NCBI GenBank assembly: GCA_031216915.1
Contig: CM062296.1
Coordinates: 663,463,838-663,527,837 of the forward strand
From: Pictodentalium vernedei
Taxonomy: Eukaryota; Mollusca; Scaphopoda; Dentaliida; Dentaliidae
Length of the DNA stretch: 64,000 nucleotides
Direction of reading: 5' to 3'
A program made the translations under genes and the position numbers. The notes under the pieces are model-generated. The model was not told the origin of the DNA. It did no database searches and worked only from the letters and a program-made list of their open reading frames with translations. Every line of letters starts with the position of its first letter. The first letter of the stretch is position 1. Shown here piece after piece: positions 20,654 to 31,800 of the stretch.

Positions 20654-23388
20654 ATGTCTTCCAACAGTGTGCCTCCGTCGTCACAATTAATGAAGGGCTA
20701 GCGGAAAAGTGCTCATGTAAATACGCCAATTGCCTAAGAGGACCCTAGTAGGTTCGACGGCCTTTGACGTCCGCTAGCTCGCCCGGTGTAGCGTCCATTC
20801 ACCGAATGGTTCGGCAGCCGGGTTCGTCCGTTGCGGTCTAGAAGGAATTTTGGGGTGATGCGAGCACTATAAATTAACCTAATGCACACCCAGTGATGGC
20901 GGATCGGAGGGAGAACGGAGGAAGCCTTTTAGTCCGGTTCATAGCTCATTCCGGTCCATCCGGACGGCAAGTGAGAGAGGCCCCTCTCTCGTTCAACAAC
21001 ATCTGGCCCCAGATGTTGTGGTACAATGTGTCGCAAGCGGAGCATACGTCCGTCGCTCGGGACGCTCCGTTGTATAGGCAGTCCGCGGAGACTGCTAAGG
21101 CTTCCTCTTCTCGTCAGCGCACATGACCGCACCTTGGCTGCGTGACCGCCGATATATTACCAGCTTCGCCGATCAAGGATTCTTCGGCGACCAGGTCACA
21201 CCATCCGGTAGCCAGGGACACGAGGCCTGCAGACTCCGGACGTTCGCATAGGAAGTGTGCGGGAGTCAACGTACACGGAGCTTCTGGCGGCAATGCATCG
21301 TAAGACCGCTACTGCACAGGCCTCGGGAACGGACGTGCTTTCCTTAATAGCACAGTTTATCGCAGCATCCCAGCATCAACTGAATCTGTCGCATATATTT
21401 TATCTGACGATGCTGGGTCGGGACGCTCCGCGGAAGCGGGTACGGACGTCCGAAAGTTTCATCCGGTCCGACGGGATACCAAAAGGGATTCGGAGGATTT
21501 CGAGCTTTCCCTTTCGGAACAACATATGCTGTTGTGTATGTCATCTGACTTGGTCTTCTACAGCTTCTTTCGTCGGACCAGAATGCTGCGATGCCGGATA
21601 AGAAACTGATAGCGTCGGTGGACTTAGTAATTTTTGGTTCGGTTCAGGGACATCGTCCCTCAGTTCCGACATAGTCCAATAATGTCACACAAACTTTCGA
21701 ATTATTGAACGACGCTATATATATATTATTATTTTATGCTTGCTAACCAAGCATTTCTGGTTTCTTGTTCGAAGAGTTATGGAGATGTCTTTCAAAAGTG
21801 TGCCTCTGTCGTCATAGTTAATGAAGAGTTAGCGGCAATAAGTGCTCATGGAATATGTCTATCGCCTACGGAGTGACATTCGCTAGCTCACCCGGTGTAG
21901 CGTACATTCATCGAATGGTTCGGCTGCCGGGTTCGTCCGTTGCGGTCTAGGAAGGAGATTCGGGTGATGCGAGCACTTTAATTACTTTAGTACTCACCCA
22001 GTGACGGCAGATTGAGGACAGATCGGAGGAAGCCTGTTAGTCCGGTTCCTGGCTTGTCCAGGTCCGTCCGGGCTGTGAGCGAGAGAGGTCCCTCTCTCGT
22101 CCAACAACATAGGAGACCGCATGTTGTGGTTCAGATATTTTACATTCGGAGCATATGTCCGTCGGTCGGGACGCTCCGTTATATTGACAGTCCGAGAGAC
22201 TGTCCTTAATGCTTCCTCATCCTCACAGCAGGGCACACGACCGCACATTGGCTACGTGACCTCGAGTATCCGATCAGTTTCGGCATTCAGTGATTACACG
22301 GTGAATAGGTCGCGCCATCCGGTAGCCAAGGGACACGAGGCCTATACACTCCGTTCGCTCGCATATTGGTAGTATGCACGGGGTAACGATTACGGAGCTT
22401 CCAGCGGCAATGCGTCGTAAGACTGCTTCTCCTCAGGCCTCAGTGACGGACGTGCTATCCGAGTTAGCACAGTTGTTTCGAAGCATCCCAGCAATTGACA
22501 GTTTCTCTGTCGAATCAGGAATTATCCGACGGCGCTGGGTCGGTGCGGTCCGCGGTTGCATCAGCTACGGACGACCGAACGCTTTATAGGGTCCGACAGG
22601 ATGGCGAAAGGGATTCGAAAGATTTCGAGTTTTCCCTTTAGTAGTATCGGAAGATGCCTTTCATATCTTCTGGCATTATCTTCCAGTGATTGTTATCTCG
22701 GACTTCATTGCTGCGATCTTGGATAAGAGACTTATAGCGTCATTGGACTCGGATTTTTCGATCGGTTCAGGGACATTGTCCCTGACTTACCGACGCAGTC
22801 CAATATTGTCATTACAACATGTGTTTTATTTTTCGACGCTATATATATATATACAAGCCTGCTACTTAGCATGATAGTTTAGTTTCTTGTCCGCGTTGCT
22901 CATTTCTGCCATTTTATCATTTATACGAATAGTTTATTTTGGCAGAGCAGGGCATACCGAGAGTTCATATGCGTCTAGACGGTGTGATTAAAGACTGCAT
23001 ATATTCTTTTTTGCCGTTTATGTCTTTTCCAATTTCAATGTTGGGAACGACATTATGTATAGTAGACTTAACTTAGACGCTTTATCATACGTAATCCGCC
23101 TAACTGAGGCGTTATCATTACGTCTTCAAGAAAAGATTTATGGGATATTATTCTCAATGTAATTTCTTTTGAGGGCAGTAGTTTGTTCACGTATAACTCC
23201 GCCCTTCAGTGGCTGATTGGAGTTAGTTAGACGTGACGCAGCCCTAGCTACATCCACACGTGTGGATAGTAAGGTTAAGAACTCTCTCAGAGTCGCTTCG
23301 TTCTCGGAGGAGCTTCTCTTGTACGGCAACTTTTCGGCAATCCATGAATTGCTCGATTTACACGTTCTCTTGTCTATCTAGTGTTACA
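20654..23388 (+). pseudogene. Degenerate gag-like ORF1 of DIRS-3, duplicated
   Basis: Units 20654-21783 and 21784-about 22890. Open fragments include a 114-codon piece (21257-21601) with QASGTDVLSLIAQFI and HLTWSSTASF-type residues. Multiple frame breaks. It retains the 62-bp stretch (about 21528-21590) coding the post-LSEQH region that is missing from DIRS-1/2. Confidence 0.68.
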
Positions 23389-25268
23389 AGAGATTCAGAC
23401 TGGGGCAAACATTCGGTGGTTGACTCAGAGAGTGCCACCGCAGTTGCCGGACCCGAGTGTGGCTGTTATGACGGTTGCCAGTCAAACAGATTGGGATATA
23501 ATACTGATCCCTACGGATTCGAAGTGCCAGGGTCTTTGGGTTCCGCAGTCTCTTAGCAATCAGTTTTCTTCCGCGGAATAATGTTTTTTAGGCTCGCTTT
23601 ATGTCATTGCATGAACATTATTCAGAAACGCATGCCCAAATTCCTGTCCTTTAATTCGACAGTAGTGGCGTATCTCCGGAACCAGGGAGGCACTCTTTCG
23701 TTTCCGTTATTCAATTTAATGGAAAGAATCCGTCTGTTGGTTATAGTACACCAAGTTCAGTTTTGGTCCGTCATATTCCGGGTCGTCTGATTGTTTTATT
23801 GGACTTCCGTTCTCTTACGGGTCGCTTGTTGCTGTCGGAATGGACTCTCAACAAACAAGTATTCAATCAGATTTGCTATCTATGGGAGCGCCCAATGATG
23901 ATTTATTTATGACACAGCTTGCTAATCAATTGCAGACGTATGTGTTGGCTTGTCCAGATCTCTGAGCTAATGTTGTTAACGCTCTATTGATCTATAGGAC
24001 GAAATGATAGGATACGCGTATCCTCCGGCGCTGTTGTTTCAGCAGGTATTGCTAAGATAAACAACCACAATACATTTCTGTTGATAGCATCTCTATCTTC
24101 ACAGAGATCATGAGTAATTTACTCTCTTGTCTACTGTGGGTCTTAACGTGAAATCTTCCTCTATGTGAGGATCTTTTTTCACTGGGTAAATCGTGTCATC
24201 TTTATCACAACCAGCAAGGTCGCAACCTTCATGTATTCCGTTGTGTGGTCCGTATTGCATTGTAAGCACTGTACTGGATGAGCTTTGGACGCGATTTCTT
24301 ACTATAGGAGATCCTCTTCTTCGCTATTCTATGCGGCTAAAGTGGAGGCTCTTCCGTCGTAGTGTAGGGATCCTTATGTTCATATTGTTGATCCCTCCAT
24401 ACTACTCATTGCTATTTTTTAGTATACTTGTTTCACAAGATCTACTGCAGCCTGTTATTATTTAGGTTATAGGTTTATGTTACCTCATACCTATGCACTC
24501 TACGATAGTTTACAATTGAGTCTTTTGTCTTTTTATCTAAGTCAGTTAGTAACTTTTTGATAAATAGACTTAGAATCTTTAGATTAAATTCCTATACGGA
24601 TTTTAACTTCGGTTCTTATTTAGCTAAGTAATCATTTGAGCCTCTGGAAACAGTAGTTTTCAAATTCTGACCTTTTAGACAGTAATTCTGTTGGTTTCTC
24701 TTTTACTGTAGAGTCAGTGAGTTTCATGCACTATCGATAGATGATTTTCACTTTCGTAGTTTCGGAATCACTATTTCCGTTACTATTTAGGTTGGATTGT
24801 TGCATAAGAGTTAGGCTCCTATTATCCGGAACCTATTTTTTTAAGGTCCTTCCGTCTTCGTATGGGCATAGGCCTTTACTCTTTCCGGGTACAGTTTATG
24901 TATTTATAAACAGATATCTGTTTATTACTTTGGGCGTAAGCTTCTTCTGTCTTTGATGTCTAGTAGAAGGATGTTACGCTCCATTTTATTGTTAATGGAT
25001 TCTATTAACTATCGGTACTGCTTATGGTATATCATTGACTTAGCAGTTGTGCTTAAGATTTCGGCTCATGAAGTAAGAGTTCTTCTACTTCTTGGGCTTA
25101 CATTAATAGTGTCGCTATTATAGATTTTTGAAGGCCGCTCATTGCGCTCAGCCATCCACATTCATGAATTTTATCTCAGAAATATCGAGTCCATTTCTGG
25201 AGGCCTCTATTGTTAGGTCTATTATCTACTGCTCAGAATGTCATTCACTTAACAGTTGCTACTATAGC
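23389..25268 (+). pseudogene. RT tail-RNase H-YR remnant of DIRS-3
   Basis: Contains the RT tail RVPPQLPDPSVAVMT and VASQTDWDIILIPTDS (start of RNase H, motif Asp replaced by Val) in one 66-codon frame at 23381-23581, then a YR piece DPLLRYSMRLKWRLFRRSV (24193-24465) where the usual WC is altered. HEVR near 25069. RT palm absent. Confidence 0.82.
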
Positions 25269-25340
25269 TAGGTAGGCTGTCTGTTTCGGCAGTGTCTCCG
25301 TTCGGCTGCCCTCTTCGCTCTGGGCTATTTGACCCAGGGC

Positions 25341-25367
25341 AAGAAAAAGGGGGGGGGGGGGGGAGGG
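25341..25367 (+). other. Purine tract of DIRS-3
   Basis: 'aagaaaaa' plus a G run, equivalent to the tract in the other copies. Confidence 0.6.
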
Positions 25368-25839
25368 TGTTCCCTTGGGTCACCTGTTTTACTATGAAAA
25401 CAAGGGGATACCTCCTCCGGAGTTAGTAATTCTGAGCTGTCATTGGGATGGTTGTTTAGTGAGAAGTTTAGGTTTTTAAAATTCATTCAAGTCTTAGTTT
25501 TTAAAGTATAGCTTTTGAATATTGCATATGTCAACGGACATGATTATGCAATCCTCAGACACTTTTAGGAGTATAAGAGTCTCTATTCTCTAGACTTACT
25601 TTATTTATTGGCTTACTTTAAAAATTATTAGTTTTAGGATTATATTGGATATTAATAGAGTACATGGATGTATGTAGCTCAATTTTGGAAGGTGTTGTAT
25701 CTTTCTAATTTATCATAAATAAGAAAGATACATGTAAGGCCTATTACTTCTTTTTCCCTACAGGGGATGACTCTATTTTATTTTATTAAGCGTATTCCAT
25801 TTTGCTCTATGTCCTTGGCCCTCCAGCCTTTTTACTATT

Positions 25840-25928
25840 CAGCTATGTCTGGGTCATTGGTACAGTATAAAAATGTTAAAAAATTTATAGTAATTTATAT
25901 ATTTTTTATACTTACCAATGACCCAGAC
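25840..25928 (+). repeat. DIRS-3 ICR
   Basis: Joint at 25874|25875 between the complements of the left and right ends. Confidence 0.92.
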
Positions 25929-26003
25929 GGGGATGGCCCTCCCAGGAGTTGGGAACTCTTGCCTCCCCGCTGAGTACATAGCGCTTACCAGGCACTGGTT
26001 ATT

Positions 26004-26192
26004 AGAATGATTAATGGCGCCAATTTCGGAACGTCCTTGACACTGCGCATGCGCAGTAGGGGCGAAGTGTGGAGGGCCTTTCAGGACATGTTTTCTTTAG
26101 TTTTAGATGCAAATTTTGGGGATTGGGGGGCAAAATTTGTGTTTGGCCCTATATTTTAAGAGTTAGCACCAGCTATGTCTGGGTCATTGGTA
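26004..26192 (+). repeat. DIRS-3 right ITR
   Basis: Inverted match to 19330-19518, palindrome included. Confidence 0.9.
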
Positions 26193-26230
26193 AGTATAAA
26201 AACTATATAAATTACTATAAATTTTTTAAC

Positions 26231-27732
26231 TTTCAGTGAATTTAGCCTACATCTGTACTCATTTCCTCTAATTGCAAGGTTGTTGTAGCAATTATTTTGG
26301 TATGGATAGATGCAACAATGATTGTAGAAGAAAGTTACTGTTTACTTTTTAATCTCAAGATTTAATTTTGTTTTGTTTTTTATTTTCTGTCATTTCGACA
26401 TTTTTACGTCACTTTCAAGTTTAGCATGTTTTCTCTATCCTTAATTAAAAGCTCTACGTTCTTGAATGCAATTGCTCCATGTTAATACAGGATACACTTA
26501 GGAAACTTACTGCACCTTAATTATGATCATATTAAGTTGTTGACCTTCATTTTTTCCTTTCAATTTGACACACCCAATGCCAGTGATGCCAATTTTACTG
26601 AGTTTTTTCCATACTGTTTATTTTCAACCTCATTTTGAGGCTTAGCCTTTTGAATTTTCAGGAATATAATCTCTGCAAAAAAACATATCTAAAAATGTGC
26701 TGCCCTAGGAAACTATTATACCTGAATCCTGAGGTGACATCAAAGAGGGTCATATGGTCAAAAATTAAAAAGCGGCAGATTTTTCTGAAATTTTAGTATG
26801 TTGTAGAGCTAAAAAAATTAGGAGATACACTGAAACAGTGAATCCAAGATAACCATTTTGCAAGTTCATTAGCATTTCACAGTTCATGCTTGGCTCTCCA
26901 ATAACATTTCAACAGAGCATATCAAAATTACAGTCAAATTTCTATTCCTTTATTTTTGAGAACAATGTAACTATTTGGAGTGGTAGCATTGTTAAAGATA
27001 AAGTGTACTTCATGAGCAAGGAGCATTTTATCTGTTAACTCGTAACTTGAAATAACAATTTCACTAAATTAAATATCAGGCAATATAAATGCATTTGGTC
27101 CTCAAGTAATTAATTTTTTTAACTCAATGAGTGAGAGAGGCTTTTATTTTTACTTTTCAGTGCTGGAAGCCCACATTTAAATGCAGGTACCACAACTTAA
27201 AGATTTCATATTTACTCATATACACATGGTTCACATTACCTTTAAAGTTAATTTATTTCATCTGTATGTCTTTACCTTATTATGTCTTTACCTTATTGCA
27301 GTCTATGGGAGAGTGCCACTAGGCACTCACCATAATTTGTAAAAAGGCAGAGACCAGAGAATTTTGACAACCAAGAAAAATAAAGAAATATGAAACACAT
27401 TTATGTTCAATTCTATTTTTCTTTTTCAAAAAATAAATACCATCCACCTAATATTTGAGTTATTTTCTGCATAACATAGCAAGCTGGATGTTTACAAAAC
27501 AAATCTAATAAATAGACCATGTATTTTAATCATGCTTTGTTGCAAACACATGCAAATAAATTTACATTATTCAAAAATGCCTAAATTTAAAGTCGCACAA
27601 CTTCATATTAACTTTGGAAGACATTGCAAGCCAATAAAAATGTTCAAGTAGGGGGGCAGTTTGAATGAGGGATTGCCTGAAAACCCAAACTTTTTTTTTT
27701 GCCTAACTTCTTTTTTAAATTCTTTTTTAAAT
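26231..27732. other. AK9 intron, older repeat then unique AT-rich sequence
   Basis: 26231-26840 continues the repeat family of 10450-12312. From about 26840 to 27732 I see no repeat family, exon or structure apart from homopolymer stretches. The longest + frame (27131-27322) has no recognisable domain and low-complexity composition. Confidence 0.5.
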
Positions 27733-27985
27733 TTAACCCTTTACCCAATGTAACAGCCAAAACCGGCCAGCACTATTTACAGAAATCACCATTCAATTTT
27801 CATTATTGTTTTTATTTTTTTGTCTCAAAAACATAGCTTATGACCCGTCATTGGAACGAGCTTGATGAGCTAGTTCCAATGAGGGGTCATAAGCTATGTT
27901 TTTGAGACAAAAAATGAAAATATTTAGTTATTCAAGAATTTTGTTTGCAAGTGTTGTCTGCTGTTCGTGTCAGGTAAAGGGTTAA
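27733..27985. mobile_element. Palindromic MITE, TTAACCCTTTACC family (complete copy)
   Basis: Ends 'ttaaccctttaccc' and 'ggtaaagggttaa' are inverted. The centre is a long hairpin: 'caaaaacatagcttatgacc' on the left (ending about 27846) pairs with its complement on the right (about 27887-27905), enclosing a second palindromic core around 'cattggaacgagc...'. Noncoding. Sister copies: 1-86 (partial), 44877-50936 (split by DIRS-5), 62042-62284. Confidence 0.8.
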
Positions 27986-28103
27986 AAGTATAAAAGATTG
28001 AGAAAGATAACCTTACTAAATATATTGAATAAGTACAGTAACATAAGTAAAGTACCAGCAGCACACATCAATAATTTAGAATGGGACACCCATAATGTAG
28101 TTT

Positions 28104-28770
28104 GTTAACTGTTTGAGTGCAAGAAGCCACTATCATGGTTCTATTGAAAAGTAATGAAAACCACTTTAGTGTCTTCACACTGTGCATTGGCATCTTGTTT
28201 GTTCGCCATTAGAAAAATACAGAAAAAAAACAGGCACTCTCCAATAAATTGTGACAAAATGATTATTAATTATTTATTATTTATTTATTGGTGTTTAAGG
28301 TCACATACTTATGCACAATGGCTAATCGTGACTATGACAGTTTTACAGGTGGAGGAAGACGGAGTACCCGGAGAGAACCACCGAGCATCGACGAGCATCT
28401 GTCAGCTCCTCAACGTTCTAACTCTGTTCAAGCTCCGCTGAAGCAGGGTTACAGCAGTTGAAGGCATGTTCACCATCGACGTGCAGTACGCCTTAGTTCA
28501 TGGCGTCATCGAGTCCCCATGTAGACAACCGGGATAAAGTGCCTTGCCCAAGGACACAACATGGGTCATCCAGGATGGGATTGAACTCGGGATCTCTAGC
28601 ATAGAAGTCCAACAGCCTTCCACTAAGCCACTGCGCTCCCTGATTATTAATTAACAAAATCTTGGAAACCGATAGCTCCTCATTCTGATAATAAGGTATC
28701 TGAAGAAATTAATCATGTTACGAATCAGCTTTGAAAAGTAATTTAACACACTTCTCATTGACATAAGTAT
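28104..28770. mobile_element. TTAAC...GAGTGC foldback MITE interrupted by a SINE
   Basis: 'ttaactgtttgagtgcaaga', 'ggttctattgaaaagt' and 'ctccaataaattgtgacaaaa' match the intact relative at 34241-34564. The 3' part ('tgataataaggtatct', 'ctttgaaaagtaattta') continues after the SINE 28273-28640. The right terminus is degraded. Confidence 0.65.
28273..28640 (-). mobile_element. tRNA-derived SINE, minus strand
   Basis: Read on the minus strand it begins with a tRNA-like head (A-box-like 'tggcttagtgg', B-box-like 'agttcaatcc'), then 'ccttgggcaaggcac', a body with 'tctccgggtactccg', and the tail 'gtgaccttaaacaccaataaataaat'. The exact 13-bp duplication 'tgattattaatta' flanks it (28260-28272, 28641-28653), which proves target-primed insertion. 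It is the same family as 51091-51446. Confidence 0.85.
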
Positions 28771-28821
28771 ACAATAATAGACGGGGAAATGTATATTCCA
28801 AGCAGAATTTCAGAATTCACT

Positions 28822-31800
28822 CTTTTTTAGCTCACCGAAGGGAGCTAAACTTATCACTTGCCATCTGTCGTCGTCCATCATCTGTCATCTGTCCAGCGTC
28901 GTGAACATTTTTCAAACGACTTCTCCTCTTAAACCTTTAGGTCGATTTGCTCGAAACTTGGTATGGATGTTCATTACCATATGTCATTTCAAGTTTGTTC
29001 AAATGAAATGAACATGTCCACTTGGGGCTCCATAGGGGGCATAACTCTGGTAGCACCCTATGTATATTAGAGAAATTACTAAAAAATCTTCTTCTCCAGC
29101 ACAAGTGGGAAGAATCATTTGATATTTGGTATCCAGCATTATGGGGTGGATCTGATTCAAGTTTGTTCAAATCGGCCCCCTGGATTCATATTTGGTCTCA
29201 GTATAGAAGCCTGAATTCGAACTTAGTGCATTTCAGGCAAATTTCTTTAAAAATCTTTTTCTCAAGATCCAGCAGGCAGAATCTTTTGATATTGGGTATG
29301 CAGCATGCTTGGGGGGGGGGGGGGGGGAGATTCAGGTTTGTTCAAGCCAAATCCCTGGGTTCATATTTGGTCTCACTGTGGGAGCCAGAATTATAACTTA
29401 GTTCAAAATGAGGAATTTTCTTTAAACATCTTCTTCTTCAGATCCAGCAGTCAGAATGCTTTTGATATGCAGCATCCTTAGGGGGGTAAGATTCAAGTTT
29501 GTTCAAGCCATGTCCCTAGGTCCATATTTGGGCTCACTGTGAGGGCTCGAATTGTAACTTAGTTCAAAATGAGAAATTTTCTCCAAAAATCTTCTTCTTC
29601 AGATCCAGCAGTCAGAATGTTTTGATATTTGGTGTGCAGAATCCTTAGGGAGGTGAGATTGAAATTTGTTAAAGCCAAGTCCCTGGATTCATATTTGGGC
29701 TCCCTGTAGGAGCTCGAATTGTAACTTAGTTCAAAATGATGAATTTTCTTTAAAAATCTTCTTCCGATTCAGCAGTCGGAATGTATTGATATTTGGTGTG
29801 CAGAATCCTTAGGGGGGTGAGATTCAAGTTTGTTAAAGCCAAGTCCCTGGGTTCATATTTGGGCTCACTGTGGGAGCTCGAATTGTAACTTAGTTCAAAA
29901 TGAGGAATTTTCTTAAAAGATCTTCTTCTTCAGATCCAGCAGTCGGAATGTTTTGATATTTGGTGTGCAGCATCCTTAGGGGGCTGAGATTCAAGTTGTT
30001 AAAGCTGAGTCCCTGGGTTCATATTTGGGCTCCCTGTGGGAGCCCGAATTATAACTTAGTTCAATATGAGGAATTTTTCTTTAAAAATCTTCTTCTTCCG
30101 ATTCACCAGTCGGAATGTTTTGATATTTGGCATGCAGCATCCTCAGGGGGGTGAGTTTCATGTTTGTTCAAGCCAAGTCCCGGGGTTCATATTTGGGCTC
30201 ACTGTGGAAGCCCAAATGATAACTTAGTTCAAAATGAGGAATTTTCTTTAAACATCTTCTTCAGAGCCAGCAGTCAGAATGCTTTTGATATTTGGTATGC
30301 AGCATCCTTAGGGGGTAAGATTCAAGTTTGTTCAAGCCATGTCCCTAGGTCCATATTTGGGCTCACTGTGGGAGCTTGAATTGTAACTTAGTTCAAAATG
30401 AGGAAGTTTCTTAAAAAATCTTCTTCAGATCCAGCAGTCAGAATGTTTTGATATTTGGTGTGCAGCATCCTTAGGGTGAGGTGAGATTCAAGTTTGTTAA
30501 AGCCAAGTCCCTGGGTTCATATTTGGGCTCCCTGTAGGAGCCCGAATTTTAACTTAGTTCAATATGAGGAATTTTTCTTTAAAAATCTTCTTCTCAAGAT
30601 CCAGCAGGAAGAATCTTTTGATATTTGGTATGCAACATTGTGGGGTGGATCTGATTCAAGTTTGTTCAAATTGGCCCCCTGGGTTCATATTTTGGCTCAG
30701 TATAGGAGCCCAATTTGAACTTAGTGCATTTCAGGCAAATTTCTTTAAAAATATTCTCAAGATCCAGCAGGCAGAATCTTTTGATATTGGGTATGCAACA
30801 TGCTTAGGGGGGTGAGTTTCAAGTTTATTCAAGCCAAGGCCCTGGGTTCATATTTGGGCTCACTGTGGTAGCCTGAATTATAACTTAGTTCAAAATGAGG
30901 AATTTTCTTTAAAAATCTTCTTCAGATCCAGCAGGCAGAATGCTTTTGATATTTGGTATGCAGCATCCTTAGGGGGGTAAGATTCAAGTTTGTTCAAGCC
31001 ATGTCCCTAGGTCCATATTTGGGCTCACTGTGGGGACTCGAATTGTAACGTAGTTCAAAATGAGAAATTTTCTTAAAAAATCTTCTTCTTCAGATCCAAC
31101 ACTCGGAATGTTTTGATATTTGGTGTGCAGAATCCTTAGGGAGGTGAGATTCAAATTTGTTAAAGCCAAGTCCCTGGGTTCATATTTGGGCTCACTGTGG
31201 CAGCTCGAATTGTAACTTAGTTCAAAATGAGGAATTTTCTTAAAAAATCTTCTTCTTCAGATCCAGCAGTCGGATTGTTTTGATATTTGGTGTGCAGCAT
31301 CCTTAGGGGGGTGAGATTCAAGTTTGTTAAAGCTTAAGTCCCTGGATTCATATTTGGGCTCCCTGTAGGAGCCCGAATTATAACTTAGTTCAATATGAGG
31401 AATTTTTATTTAAAAATATCCTTCTTCCGATTCAGCAGTCGGAATGTTTGATATTTGGCATGCAGTATCCTCAGGGGGGTGAGATTCATGTTTGTTCAAG
31501 CCAAGTCCCTGGGTTCATATTTAGGCTCACTGTGGAAGCCGAATGATAACTTAGTTCAAAATGAGGAATTTCCTTTAAACATCTTCTTCAGATCCAGCAG
31601 TCAGAATGCTTTTGATATTTGGTATGCAGCATCCTTAGGGGGTAAGATTCAAGTTTATTCAAGCCATGTCCCTAGGTCCATATTTGGGCTCACTGTGGGA
31701 GCTTGAATTGAATTGTAACTTCAGATCCAGCAGTCGGAATGTTTTGATATTTGGCATGCAGCATCCTTAGGGGGGTGAGATTCCAGTTTGTTCAAGCCAG

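Larger units (their letters stand above)
19318..26230 (+). mobile_element. DIRS-3: RT-less DIRS-order retrotransposon, copy 3
   Basis: 6,913 bp, head to tail after DIRS-2. It lacks the DIRS-1/2 gag insertion and keeps the segments they have lost (about 21528-21590 and 22035-22105), as does DIRS-6, so it belongs to a different sublineage from its tandem partner. Right flank 'tttcagtg' continues the older intron repeat. Confidence 0.93.

Noticed and set aside
29022..29396. 124-codon open frame in the tandem array
   Set aside because: Produced by the repeat unit; adjacent units read in other frames and the unit is not a multiple of three.
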